A stretch of 64,000 nt of DNA from Absidia repens (GCA_002105175.1 MCGE01000007.1:248001-312000); one strand, 5' to 3'; counted from the first letter of the stretch, positions 12,820 to 25,303 are shown. Made by a program: numbers and translations. The notes: generated by a model from the letters alone, not told the origin.

Positions 12820-13517
12820 ATTTTTAAATTAATGTAAGAGAGAGAGGTGAGGTTTTTTTAAGAAAAAAAAAAAAAAGAGAAAAGAGCGAGCGAGAAAGCC
12901 AGGGATGCTCAAAAATAAAAAATTCCCTAGCAACGTCACAGAGCGAATCCCGATTTGGCACAAGCGGAATTTAAACATTTTCTACCCTTTTGTTCTATCT
13001 TACTGAGTGCCAGGGGAAGAGTTGATGGGTCAAGATTAGATCCCCTACCCCCCTCTCTCCATTTTGCATTTTCTTCATGGCTATAAGACCAAGTTTTACT
13101 CATATCCTTGGACAAGAAACAGGCATTTTTTTTTCAAGTATATATAACGTCTGTGAGAAAATTCAGTCTAGGTTAATCGTTTTTTTTTTCAAAAGCTTTC
13201 CCTTTAAACCTTTCCAGCGCACTACAATCGTCCTAGTTTTATGCGTCCATCACAGTTTAAGGTTTTATGCATATACCACTTGCCTTTTTTTTCATGAGTC
13301 CATCGTGGCCATATTTTTAAAACAACTCAGTAAATCCGCGCATTCCCCTCCCCTCTGTTCCGTCTCACTGTTTTTTTGGGGAGTGCAGTAAACAGAGTAC
13401 TATGCGTGAAGGTAGTCGAAAGTCGTCATACGCCCAACCTTTTTCTTTCTTTATTTTTTGCATATATTCATTTGCTATTTTTTCTACAGGCATATGTATA
13501 CCCATTCCAGAAGACAA
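12820..13517. other. Spacer upstream of QCR9
   Basis: The first ~100 bp are A/G-rich and probably the QCR9 5' UTR and promoter. The rest is AT-rich with several T8-T10 runs. The open frames are short and show no family resemblance. Confidence 0.4.
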
Positions 13518-14540
13518 ACTAAACGTATGGGAGACTAATTGTAAAAAGACAAGGCGTATATTTTATTCAGATGTTGGTACAAATTAGGACAACTAAACTA
13601 AGTTGACTTATTTTGAATCCAAATTCATGATTATAATACAGCTACTATGCTGATGAAGTAACAATAAAGAGAAGCCAAAAAAAAAAAAAAAAAAAAAAAA
13701 AAAAGACGTTTTTGTCATGAACAAAAATAAAATAGCTTACTTTTCAAAATCCGCCCACGTGAATATTTATTTTCGCCCATTTTTAATTTTTCGCTCTTTT
13801 TCTTTTTATTTTCTCTCTTTCTTTCTTTCTTTCTTCACAATTGTGGTGTCTATGGGGTAATGGTGGACTTAGATTAGCGTCAGGTCTAGTTTAGAAGCGT
13901 TTCCAGCTAAGGGATTATAAGCTGCATGGGGAAATCCTTTCATTTTAAATCTAGGATCTAGAATAACCATTAGTTGGCTTTGTGGAGCCTTCATTGGCTT
14001 CGGTTAGCTTTAGTTTGTCCATAGTTTGAATAAAATATGTCTCTTTAATTCCTTTAATGAAAAATGTTTTATTGGTGTCTCTCTCATATCTTGTATATTG
14101 CATCCCTTTTTGCTATCTCCCCTTAAGATTAGTGTTGACAATAGATATGCATCAATAAAAGATGGCCGTTTACAGCATTTCTCGTATCTTGTCTGCCTTG
14201 CACAGTATATTATATTCCTTTTTTACAATCGTCCCTTTAGGTTACTGTTAAACACTCTTCATATTTTACATTAGTCACGCTTATGCTTCCATTAAATCGT
14301 TTGCTACAATGAACCTCTCACCTTAGTTTTAGTATCTGCTAGTATGCTTCAATGCTTCAATGCTTCAATAAAATACGTCTTTTTTTATTAATCATCCTCT
14401 GACTTACCGAATAGTAAACAACGTTGGTAATGTAACTGTTTTTTGATTATTCTAATAAGCGCCTGTTCTCTTGTTCATCCCTTTGACTACGTTTTGCTCC
14501 GTGCCTCATGAACTGATTAGTAGACTTCGAATGACTTGCT
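13518..14540 (+). repeat. Dispersed repeat family, copy 3 (near full length)
   Basis: Left end AACGTATGGGAGAC, an inverted-arm segment (TATTTTATTCAGATG..AACTAAACTAAG), an A tract of about 27, core CCGCCCACGTGAATATTTAT at 13751-13770, a CT-rich tract, CTTCACAATTGTGG, GGTGGACTTAGATTAG, then several units ending in CAATAAAA(T/A) with TCTCTCATATCTTGTATATT. The right end, AACTGATTAGTAGACTTCGAA, matches copy 6. No coding content. Confidence 0.8.
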
Positions 14541-15179
14541 GTCAAAGATTGTCATATTCTTACTTGACCAATCATATAAACGAATCTAGGTCGTGCTGTG
14601 CGTGTAGCCGTTCACTATATAGCATTTTGCACTGTTTTCTAGCTCCCATCAATCATATGCGCGATTTTCCGTTAGACCAAATATTCGTTTTCTTTTCTTT
14701 CTCTCGAAGTGTCTGTCTATTTTTTGTTTAGTTTTTTTTTCACTTCTAGCTTGTCAACCAAGCGTCTGCCGTTCTAAATCATATACAGGAACGGCCCGCA
14801 TTAAGGCTATCCGGAATAACAGTACCTTTATGGAAAATACTGATTGTAGGATGTGGGGGGAGGGGGGGACGGTGTACGTAAATTTTAATGGATTCCCTTT
14901 TATATAAGTGGGAGTTGGCGCTTTGGGCTATGGATATAAAGTTGGAATAGACTCAGAAAAACAATTCATTTTGAGGATGACTATGTGAAGTAGTTGAGTG
15001 GTAAAAATAAAACATGGAAACTCGAACTTCCAATGACCTTTAAGCGGTGAATTGGGGTTCAATAGGGTTTAAAGTATATACAGTTCTTCTATAACGCAGA
15101 CAACATATTTTGGGTAGGAAAAAAAGAAAGAAAAAATGCTGACAAAACACAGCAAAAACAATGAAAGTGCCTAACAAAA
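14541..15179. other. Spacer between facing repeat copies 3 and 4
   Basis: About 640 bp with no recognised gene. It includes a G-rich run near 14850. It separates two repeat copies whose right-hand ends point at each other. Confidence 0.4.
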
Positions 15180-15900
15180 TACCGTTCGAGGTAACCCACG
15201 CTAGCAACGCACATCGAAAACACGCTACAATGGATCTATTGAAGGAAGCAGGAGGATATTATTGGCTATGACGTGAAGTACGGTCAACACTAATCTAAAA
15301 CTACGATTGTGAAAAGGGATCTAATATAGTATGCAGTACAAGGCAGACAAGACATGAGAAAGAAAGATTATAAATGGATATCTTTTATTGAAGCATAACA
15401 ATTGTTAACACTAATCTAAAATCGAGATTGTGAAAAGGGATATAATATACTGTACAAGACAGACAAGGTATGAGAAAGACTGAATGGACATCGTATATTG
15501 AAGTAAAACAATTGTTAACACCAATCTAAAAGGAAGCTATCATACAAGACATGAAAGAGACGAATGGGACATTTTTTTGTTGAAGCATGTAACGATTGAC
15601 ATATTTTATTTAATATAGATTCAAGCGATGTGCATACTAAGCTAATTGAAGGCTCCAAAAAGCCAACTAATGGCATGTTCTAAATCCTAGATTCAAATTG
15701 AAAGGGTTTCCCCATGCATCTTGTAATCCCTAAGCTGTAAACCCTTCTAAACTAGTCCTGATACAATTCTAGGTCCAAAATAGCCCCATAGAAGTTGAAT
15801 GGTGAAGAAAAAAAGAAAGAGAGAGAGAGAGAAAAAAAAAATCGGGGAAGTGAGAAAAAAAAATCGCGTGTGCGGTATTTGAAATATATTTTGTGGCCTG
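15180..15900 (-). repeat. Dispersed repeat family, copy 4 with tandem sub-repeats
   Basis: Reverse-oriented copy. About three imperfect ~110-bp units (near 15275-15392, 15393-15503 and 15504-15590) share the strings AACACTAATCTAAAA, GATTGTGAAAAGGGAT, ATAATATA, AAGACAGACAAG and a TTTATTGAAGCATAACAATTG-like end (20 bases or fewer each). The CACGTG core is degenerate here (CGCGTGTGCGGTATTTGAAA near 15865). Confidence 0.75.
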
Positions 15901-16956
15901 GCGCTGAACGGTCGTACTGTACTGAATTTTTTTTCATGCATGTTGTAAATCGCTGCCCTGATACCTGCTAATCCTAAGTAAAGCACTTATCTATGATGGT
16001 CTTTATTCATTGAAGATATCTAGAAAAGAAAAAAAAAAGAACGAAGAGGGGCGAGACAAATGTTTAAGTCGTCCATGATTTGGAGCAATACCCAAAAAAC
16101 ATAGTACCATCATACAAAAAAAAATGATTATGCACGTGGATATTTCAACAAGTGGGAGGTAAAATAATTTGATGCAGGAAAAATGTTAAATTACCTGGGG
16201 TTGGATTTTGTTAAAAGATAAGTCAGCTACCTTCCGTATAAGCGACACCATAGAGCATCGAGTCAAACTACAAAAAATGAATATATGCCGTATGGTAATA
16301 TTTATAGTGTACAATTCCAAATTGAAACACCGGGTTATATAGCCAAACGTGAAAAACAGCAATTTACTGATGATTAAGGTAACAAAATAACAATAAATAG
16401 CTATTCTGGCAAATATAAACCATTCAAGACAAGTTAAATAAAGTTGCTTTTGAAATGGGCGAAATACAGCTAACATCATCCATGATGGTTTATTTTGTGA
16501 TCACCAAAAAAGGACGTGGAAATTTACCCCTTTTTTAAAATTCCGTCATTCATGCGTCTTGCCTTTTTGTATAATTATTACACTTCACCTCAAAAAGTAA
16601 AAGGGATATTCTTCCTCCCTCCCCCCAAAACAAAACAAAAAAAAGAAGGGGAAAAGAAGGGGAGGAAAGTAAAAGAAATGGTTTTACAATAGGCGAGTCT
16701 AATAAAGGATGACCTAAAAAATGGATGATCAAGTGTCAAAAGTAATAAACAAGGAGGATTACAGTGACTTTTACTTTTATCCATTCACAAAACACTAGTC
16801 ATGCAAATTTATTAGGGCAACTCCTTCCCTATTTTCTTTTTTTTCTTCTTCTTTTCAATGGTTTCTCATTTTAATGTCACTTTCCTCCTCATCATCAACC
16901 TCCAATACCTGGTCATTACAAAGTTATTTACTTCCTCTTTCTTTACGATTTCCAAG
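15901..16956. other. Spacer upstream of the G-alpha gene
   Basis: AT-rich; no family-like protein was seen. The part from about 16800 is C/T-rich and is probably the promoter and 5' leader of the G-alpha gene. Confidence 0.4.
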
Positions 16957-17009
16957 GTAAATCACGCTCTCATATCATTCGACTGTTTTATTTATTTATT
17001 ATTATATAG
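16957..17009 (+). other. Probable 5' UTR intron of the G-alpha gene
   Basis: Donor AAG|GTAAAT and acceptor TATATAG end one base before the ATG at 17011. The length (53 bp) and consensus fit other introns of the window. Without it, an upstream in-frame ATG at 16858 would add a hydrophobic leader that would destroy the MGxxxS myristoylation start. Confidence 0.6.
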
Positions 17010-17010
17010 T

Positions 17011-18892
17011 ATGGGTATTTGTCACTCGGGTGAAGAAACAAAAAAAGAACAAAAAAGTTTAAGAATTGATAAAGAACTGGAACGAGACCGAGGCCGGCGT
17101 GAAAAGGAATATAAAATTCTTTTACTGGGTACAGTCAAAAAGACAAAAAAAAAGAATGGGGTTAAGATCTCACACATGATTTACTTTTTAGGTAGTGGTG
17201 AATCAGGCAAATCAACATTGAGAAAACAAATGAAGATCTTGCACCAAGATGGATATTCGGCTGAAGAGTTAACATCATGGCGAGTGATTGTTTATAGAAA
17301 TATGATAGAAAGCATTCAAACATTGATACAAGCCATTCTTTCATTTCATATGGAATTTAATAATGAAGATAATAATGTAGGTTTTTCATAGAAAAAAAAA
17401 ATAACGTTTCATTTTGCTGACCTGTTACTGTGTTTTTTTTTTCAAGGATCATGCACGCCGGGTTTTAAATTATCAAATACCTGGGGAAATGAAATTTGAC
17501 TTGGATCCTGAATTGATTAAATCTATTCGTCAAGTATGGGAAGACCCTATTGTGTCGCAATGTATTGAACAGTTTGGAAATCGTTTTTATTTAATGGATT
17601 CTGCATCATAGTAAGTCATCTTTCCCTCCGCCAATTTCACCTCATGGGCAACCTTTTTTTTTCCCAGATGTTGGGGTTAAATATTATTGATTGTGTGGGT
17701 GGTTTATGCTTATGATTGATGATCCCCTATTCATTTTCTCAATCTCCTTGTCATGCCTTTCTTACACTTTGCTCCTCTTTTTATATAATATTTATATTTA
17801 GTTTTTTCGATAATATTGAACGCATTGGTCAATCAGATTATACACCTACAGAGCAAGATGTTTTACATGCAAGGTTGAAAACAACAGGAATCACTGAAAT
17901 CAAATTTCAACTGGGGGGTTTACTTATTCAGTAAGTTTGGAACAAGCATAAGGAGTGTAAGCATCATTGCTACATTGGGCTGGGGAATTACGAGGAGGAG
18001 ATTCAAAAAAAAAAAAAAAAAAAAAAAAAAAGAAAGAGGCAGAATAAGGTTTTTGACAGTGTCCAGAACCCTGATTGTTTTTGTTTTCGGACTGATGTTA
18101 TAGTATGTTCGATGTCGGGGGCCAACGATCAGAACGTAAAAAATGGATCCATTGTTTTGATTCGGTAGCATCGATCATTTTTTGTGTTGCCCTGAGTGAA
18201 TATGATCAAGTTTTGCTAGAAGAGTCACAACAGGTAAGGCAAATATCATATGACACCATGAAAGAAAAGAAAAAAAAGGAGAATATTATGGTAGGCAGTA
18301 AAATAAATTGGCGTCACTAATTATATATTTATAGAATCGAATGCTTGAAAGTCTATCTTTATTCGAATCCATCATCAATAGTCGTTGGTTTTTACATACA
18401 TCGATTATGCTCTTTTTAAACAAGGTTGATATATTTAAACTCAAAGTGGCTCGATGTCCTATGCAAAATTATTTCCCTGATTATGGAGGTATGACCTATA
18501 TTCTCCTCGTATAATTGCCTTTTAACCATTTTTTTCTTCTTCAATAAAATAGGAGGAAAAGACCCTAACAAAGCGGCAAAATACATATTGTGGCGTTTCC
18601 TACAGACAAATAGAGCCAAGTTGAATATATATCCTCAGTAAGTATTCTCTACCCATTTTCACTAGTACCCATGACCCCAGTAACTAATACTTTTTTGTTT
18701 TCTTTTTTTGATATAGTTTAACTCAAGCCACTGATACTTACAAAGCAAGTAAAACTTTAAAATATATAATATAGCATCACGTCCTAACTCGTACCTTTTG
18801 TATATTTACATATATAGATCAAGTTTGTTTTTGCTGCTGTTCAAGAGACCCTTCTTCAGAACGCTTTACGTGATTCTGGTATGCTTTTTTAA
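17011..18892 (+). CDS. Heterotrimeric G-protein alpha subunit
   Basis: GTP-binding alpha subunit that couples membrane receptors to cAMP or MAPK signalling; 355 aa. Exons 17011-17128, 17192-17376, 17447-17610, 17802-17930, 18104-18233, 18335-18488, 18553-18637, 18717-18744 and 18818-18892. The N-terminus MGICHS has Gly2 (myristoylation) and Cys4 (palmitoylation). GSGESGKST (40-48) is the P-loop; Arg180 in ARLKTTG is the switch I arginine; [12 protein letters not shown] carries the catalytic Gln206; NKVD is at 271-274; TQATDT replaces the common TCATDT. Intron 8 only works as a GC-AG intron (AAA|GCAAGT ... ATAG|ATC), giving [14 protein letters not shown], which aligns without gaps to the family. 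The C-terminus RDSGMLF has no pertussis-toxin cysteine. Confidence 0.96.
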
Positions 18893-20109
18893 ATCATCAT
18901 TAAACCCCTTCCTACCTTCTCTTGTATTCCACCCCTTTTATTGTAGTACTATTTTAAATCTCCCTTTTTTCCTTACTACTCTTTTCTAATAAAGACCTTT
19001 AATCAACCTATTATAAAATTCTCCTTTTTCTTTGTGTATATAATAATTATAATGATCCCATCATACTTCTCCATACTCCTTCCTCCAAATTTCATCACAA
19101 GCATTAGAAAATAAAGACAATAGACATGTTTGATAGGCAAATGAATAATAAAAAAGCAATCAACATGATAAAAAGGGACATCATGTTGCCCCACATTTTT
19201 TTTATTTAAAATATATATCTAAAACGTGTTGACTAATATAATACTGAATCTAAACAAGGAGCTCAAGAATCAAACCGGAACGAGACCAACATGATAAAGA
19301 TGCCATTTATTATGCACAATGGATGAAAGGACTAGAAACAAACCAAAAAAAAAAAGAGGGAGGATTAGACATTGCTTTCATAAAACACATACCCTATCAA
19401 CTGTATATATTACCTTTGTAGCCACGAAAAGCGCACCCAATACTACCACACGTGCCTGAACGTCCCTTGCACGTTTGATCCTTTTTTTTTTTTTTGTCTT
19501 TCTGAAGCCAAGTAAGCTCTTCCGTTGTTTCCTTCCTGTGGTCGTACCCCTGCCTAATGCTGTGATAATTGTCCCTCGTGATAACATATATGTTTCGATA
19601 TCTACAATTTTTTCTCCACACATGGACATCATAAATTATTGAGAAGATAAGATCCGTGTTCTGTTCCATAAGCTATTTGTTTGTATGTGTACTTACAACC
19701 AATGACAGAAGTAGTAGTGGGCAACCCAGCTACCATAACGCATACTGTAGACCACCAAATAAAAACATGATTTTTTTTTGTTTCATCCATGGCCAGCATC
19801 TTCATATATCAAATGTCCATTTGTGGGAATCAAAGGAGACGGCCAAGAAAAGGTTGGGAGGGTTGATGGGAGGCGACCGGCAATGATACATGTCATCATT
19901 GAAAAATAATGAAGTATGTACAGGTAATGTCGGCATTGAAGGATAAATAGAACGAACGGTACATAAAAGAGCAGCAAATGTTCGATTTTATTGGGGAGGG
20001 GAAAGGTAAAATATATAAAAAAAAAAAAAAAAAAAAAAAGAGGGGAAGAGAAAATAAATTGTGCAAATTGAATCCCCGCGATTTGACGTGCATGGATGGG
20101 TTTGTCAAC
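18893..20109. other. Convergent spacer, G-alpha / homeodomain gene
   Basis: 1.2 kb between two 3' ends. It holds A/T runs (A ~22 near 20019, T runs near 19480) and a few short open frames without recognisable similarity. An additional 3' exon of the homeodomain gene cannot be excluded, because that gene's last ORF contains a good donor (CAA|GTAAGT). Confidence 0.4.
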
Positions 20110-20849
20110 TTATTCCGATGATGGAAGAGACTGACTTACTTGCCAGGCCAGATAGGAAGATTCAATTCCATAAGGGGGATGATGAAAATAAGACGAAACA
20201 AGGGAAGCGTACGTTGGTGGGTGAGCAAGCGGTGCTGAGGTAGAATTCAAAGATCCTCCTTGACTATCAAAAAGAGCAACAATTGACGGTAATCGAGGCC
20301 GAGGCGCAATCACTGAAGGGATAGTGGTAAAATCTTTTTGCTGCACAGCGGTTGGGTGACATGATGGAGATGAAGCTTGTGAGTCATGGGAGGCCTGATG
20401 GTCCGTCTGATGGGATGATATTCTCTTCGCTGTTCCAGAGTCGCCTATAAAAAAACAGTACGTGAGTTGTGTTTTTGTCATGATTAATTAATTAATCAAT
20501 GAGAAAAAAAATACCGTGGTCTGATGATGCCTTGCGTTTCTTGGATTCACGACTTGCACGAGCTCTTCTGTTTTGAAACCTGTTAATATGATAAATGAAA
20601 AAAGAGGGTGAGAATCTAAATGCATGATGGAAAATGTTTTTTTTTTTTGTCTTTTACATACCAAAAGTGAACATTATCATCAGTCATATCAAAAGCAAAG
20701 GCAATCCTATGTTTTTCGCTCTTGTTTGGCTTGGAGTTCTTCTTGTATTCCTCTTCCAGCTTTGATTTCAATTCAGGGTTAATTCTTGCTCGCCGTTGAG
20801 CAGTTGTCTTCAACATAATTTCAGGTGGGGGCGTTGTCCTTAATGACAT
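20110..20849 (-). CDS. Homeodomain transcription factor
   Basis: Small nuclear DNA-binding protein, 195 aa. Exons 20849-20662, 20579-20515 and 20444-20110 are in frame. The homeodomain spans about residues 16-75: RRARINPELKSKLEEEYKKN opens helix 1, KSEKHRIAFAFDMTDDNVHF leads into helix 3, and the first splice junction completes WFQNRRAR, the recognition-helix signature; the codon for Trp is split by the intron (TG|G). A basic KKRK follows, then a Ser/Thr/His/Pro-rich tail with no known domain. The start MSLRTTPPP is the Met nearest the domain; an upstream in-frame Met would add a hydrophobic leader and is rejected. A donor-like CAA|GTAAGT near the end leaves open an alternative 3' exon. Confidence 0.88.
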
Positions 20850-21234
20850 TTTGATGGACAGGGAGGTTAAAAAAAAAAAAAGAAAGGTGAAAAGAGTGGA
20901 AAAGAGAAAAAGGGCCATTTTATCATAAAGGCAGGTGAGAGAATTTTGTCTGAAACATGGTTTTGCTTGAAAATCCAGCACATGGCGTTTCATTAAAGGT
21001 GTCTACATGATAATAAAAGATACAGATAGTATGATATTGATGTCGTTTCAAATTGGGCTCACTTTTAAAGCACAGTCAGATAACAGGACATCATCATTGA
21101 CCGTATTGCTTGAATGAAGATCTACTGGGCTCAGCCGTGTGTAATTTTCGGATCAAACCCCGCTTCATCCGACCGAATTTTTGTTTTTTGGTTCTTTCGC
21201 CTTTCTTCCTCTCTCTCTTTTTCTTTATCAAACA
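20850..21234. other. Divergent promoter region, homeodomain / HID1
   Basis: 385 bp between two outward-pointing starts. It contains GGATCAAACCCCGCTTCATC (about 21151-21170), similar to a string upstream of ATP1, and a C/T-rich tract before the HID1 ATG. Confidence 0.45.
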
Positions 21235-24200
21235 ATGGGTGCGACCGATAGCAAACTTGCCTTTAGAAAAGGCGTGTTCCGTCTATTTGAAGAGCGCGTA
21301 AGTAAAATATAAAACTCTGTCTTCTTTATTCTGACCAGTCTTCTCTATTTTTCTCTTTTCTAGAATATCGCCCTTCAGCTGATGATTATTGGTCCTGTGT
21401 ACGTCGACCCTCTTTCTATATCAACCATCTACTCACTTTTATTTTTATTTTTTTCATTATTATCATGTAGTTTTGGACTCTTCCTGAAACTGCTGATGAA
21501 ATTTATTCCCTTATTGGTGCCAATGATGTTCGTAAAACTCGCGATACTGCCAAAGAAAACCTGGAAACTTTGCTTGATAAGGTAAGGGCATAACCACTCC
21601 ACAAAATAGCACTGTGCTAAGCTAACATTCTTGTTTCTCTGTACTATATGATTAGATTATCTTACGTATTGATACTATTGTGAATGCGCCTCACTTCCCT
21701 TCAACCCAACATCCACCTCAACATCTCCTCAACTGTTTTCGACTCTTGACACGTATCATGCCATACATCTTTGAAAGTCCTGAACATGCGGAATGGGAAG
21801 ATGCTTTCTTTTGGACACCTCGAACAGTCGAACGTATCGTACCGGAATCTACACTACAGGGACAGCAATTCAGGACGCTTTTGGAGACGATGGCGGGGAT
21901 GAATCGACACCTGCATCTGCCTCGACGGACACACCCACTGATGCTACTGCTGGCACGTTGGATCAAAAACGGATTATCGAATACGACACTCTAAAGCTCG
22001 TGGTGAACTTTTATTGACCCGTAAGTGCGAGTTATACCCCATCTTATCCTCTATAATGGTCAACTCACCCCATTATTTTCTATAGTCATCATCCAATGTT
22101 TATACCTCACTGGATTTACTTTACCTCTCTCGTGACCAATTCGAAAGACGAGAGCTCGCGGTGGTGTATGCTATTTGGGAAGAAGGTGTTGGCTCCTCGA
22201 AATCATTGGGAAGTTCTCGCGAAATGGACATGAATCGAACAGAGGTGCTGCGTACGCTGACGATGCTCTTCTCCAAATCAATGTATACCTCGCCTTCTAA
22301 CACCTTGGCAAAAGAAGATCTCTGGCTGAACTATGTGGTCACCAAACCGAACGCAAGATTATCCTGGTATTACTGTGTAGTTTTATGAATACGGCTTGCA
22401 AGTACGATCCTTTGGGTTGGGGTGTGCCTTACAATCATATCATGGTAGCCGATCCCGCAGAACAACTTGTGGCGACATGTCTTCGTGTCTTGTTGATTTT
22501 ATTGGATTATCGCTCCCCCCATGCAGTGGAACTCATGCATGAACTGGACAAACATCAACATCGCCAATCACTCAGCACCGCTACTGAACAGCTTATCAGC
22601 GACATCACTACTCCTTCGGCGACTGAATCAGCGAACATCACTACCACTGCCAACGACAACAGTAGCCTTGACGAAAATGCTCAGCAATCACCATCCATTG
22701 ATACCAATGTGGGAACAACCAACAACACCAACGATGCTCAAGAGGAACCATCGCTTCCAGCTGCGTTACTTCCTACCAGTCCTGTATCAGCAGAAATCCA
22801 ATCCATTTTGTCCTCAGTGGAAGAAATCAATGACACCCATGACAATCCTTTCAAACACTACCTGTCGAAATTACATAGGACTCAGGATTTTAAATTTTTG
22901 ATGGATGGTATTCAACGGATTTTATACAATCCATTACAGGTAAGCAGGGGAAAGGGGACGATTTGATTTGACGAAATCAATGACATTGACCACTCCTCTT
23001 TTGATTCATTAGGCAAGCAACACATATTTGCCTCGGTCTACCAAACGTGTACAGTGTAATGTGGAAATGATGATGCTGTGTTGGAGACTCATGGAGTGTA
23101 ATCAGGTATGGCCAAAGGGAAAAAAAAAAATAGAATTCGTCTCTCTATGTATTGCTACCTTTATTGTTTTATTGACCTATTTATTTATACACAGCGATTC
23201 AAGAATTACCTAACGGAAACAAACCATGCTTTGGATTTCATGGTTGTTTTGATTTACTTTTCTGTTGAAAGCAAGTCAAATATTGGTAAGACAAGAAAAA
23301 AAAAAAAAAAAAGGGAATGATGCTGGATTAGTGAACAGGGGATTTCTGATCCAACTCTTTTTTTTTTTCTCCTTCTGCTATTGATAGCTCAAGTGGGTGT
23401 CGTCAGAATGTGTGCGTTTATTTTACAAACCTTGTCGTCAGAACGTGAATTTGGTATCAAACTCAATACTACTTTTACTGGCCATTCCTCCCTTCCTGCC
23501 CTTGCTCGACTCCCTGCCTTCCATGGTACTTATGGTGACTATTTGATTATTGTAGGTTGTATTTGATTGACATGTTTTCTATCAGTTTTACTCATTTTTT
23601 TTTTCTCTCTTTCCTATATCTCTTTTATTTCTAGTCGATTGTCAATTTGATTGCTTCCACGCATGGCGGTCTCTCTTCTTTGTACCCAGCCTTCATTCTC
23701 ACAATAACCAACGTCTCACCTTACCTGAAGAACCTGTCTGTCGGTAGTGCAAGTAAACTTATCACTCTCTTTAATTCGGTTTCCTCTGCAGGATTCATGT
23801 TGGCCGACGATGGCAATCACCGTCTCACTGGGTACATGCTAGAAGTCTTTAACAACATCATTCAATATCATTTCGCAAGTAAGTTGGGAAAAAAATAGAG
23901 AAGCATGTTTTGATGCTTATGTTTAAAGAAGAACTAAAACTAACGTTTGTGTTTGCCTCCATAGACAATCCCAACGTCATTTATGCTGTTGTGCGAAACC
24001 ATAATCGATTTGAAAAGCTATTCAAATTCACACTCTCCTCCGGGTTGGCGGAAATCGAACATCACCGACGTTTGAAAGAAGAAAGACAACAATCATCAAC
24101 TGTGCAACAAGCTAATGCTGACGGTTCCCAGCCAGCTGATCGACAACATGAACCCAATCGTAGATCTTCTTCTGCGTCGTCATTTACACCTATGTATACT

Positions 24201-24865
24201 TTGCAAAAATTCACTCCCACTGAAGAATGGGTATGTATTCGTCCCTTTTTTTTTTTGAAATTATTAACTTGACAATTTTTTTTTATTTTTCTTGAAACGA
24301 AAAAATCTAGGTATCATTGTGGTTCCCTCAATTCCCATTAGAAACGATTCAAGTATTGCTGAATTATCTGGTTCCTCTGGTTGAAGAAAAATGTACTTTG
24401 GAAGGACTGACGACAGATGCGCAAGTCTTGGACTTTTTACGATCGGTGACCATGGTGGGCATTTTACCTCAGCGACATGGGATCTTTATTCGCAAATTCC
24501 AATGGGGCGAGGCGTTAGTGATTTGGTTTAGAAGTATGTTATGGGGTCAGGCTTATATCTCTTCAATGCATACTTCCTCTAGTCCTTGGAATGGTACCCT
24601 GATCAAACTCTTCCAAATTAAACATGAACTCCCACCTCCTCTCAACGCCAACGGCGCTGTTGCTGCAAGTTCTCCTTCCGCATCACCTCCTCCACCTCAA
24701 CAGCCTTCTATTCCAGCTACAGCGCCAATAGTATCCTCATCTGCATCAACACCACCGTCTTCATCATCAAGGTCGCCTGCTGCTCCTGCTGCCCCTACTG
24801 CTGCCACACCAACAACAACAGCTTTATCTGAAACGTCCGGTCATACTCCCACATCGTCGACTTAG
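21235..24865 (+). CDS. HID1 family protein (dense-core vesicle/Golgi factor), six apparent frameshifts
   Basis: Peripheral Golgi protein of the HID1 family, needed for secretory-granule cargo sorting in animals. Eleven exons: 21235-21297, 21364-21398, 21471-21581, 21656-22020, 22086-22939, 23013-23105, 23195-23285, 23388-23551, 23635-23878, 23965-24230 and 24311-24865; about 948 aa. MGATDSKLAFRKGVFRLFEE is the diagnostic start (Gly2, probable myristoylation); FWTLPETADEIYSLIGANDV, FESPEHAEWEDAFFW, MNTACKYDPLGWGVPYNH, LNYLVPLVEEKC and the low-complexity tail follow. The printed sequence breaks frame six times, at homopolymers 21371-21373, 21859-21861, 21965-21969, 22124-22125, 22160-22161 and 22344-22346; each is explained by one missing base, and exon lengths then fit the splice phases exactly. 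From 22385 on the frame is clean. Local sequence error is the likeliest cause. Confidence 0.9.
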
Positions 24866-25172
24866 TTTATAGTATGTTGTCCTTATAGTATATGCCTTTT
24901 AGTATATTGTTGATATTTATTATTAATAAAATTTACATGTATATTTACAAAAAAACAGTATCATGTCAAGACGATTTTGGAAATGAATTTTGAAACGACG
25001 ATCAATGCCTGTGTCGAAAGGCAGGGAAGAGCTTGAACCGGGGGCGGGGGTTTAAAAAATGCTTCGATGGGCAAAAAAAAATTCGTAATAGGGGCCACGC
25101 GTAGAACGATTCTTCTTTTTTCCTGCCGTTTTTCTTATTTCTTTTCTTTGTCAAATATCAGCCACTGATAAT
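24866..25172. other. Spacer HID1 / UBX-domain gene
   Basis: HID1 3' UTR with ATTAATAAAATTTAC near 24920, then a G-rich string GGGGGCGGGGGTTTAA (about 25040-25055), the reverse-complement form of the AAACCCCGC-type string upstream of ATP1 and HID1, before the next ATG. Confidence 0.45.
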
Positions 25173-25264
25173 ATGGAAAACGACAACGATACAAACATTG
25201 CTCAATTTTGCGCCGTTACTAGTGCCACTCCTCAAGTTGCTCGTGAATTCTTACAGGTAGAAGG

Positions 25265-25303
<39 letters not shown>

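Noticed and set aside
13077..13587. Two plus-strand frames upstream of repeat copy 3
   Set aside because: Phe/Ser-rich translations of T-rich DNA with no recognisable domain.
16186..16479. 97-codon hydrophobic frame on the minus strand
   Set aside because: AT-rich, no family match by eye, no splice context; probably chance.
19378..19669. Overlapping ~85-90 codon frames on the minus strand
   Set aside because: Two frames are open at once and neither resembles a known domain; Lys runs come from a T tract.
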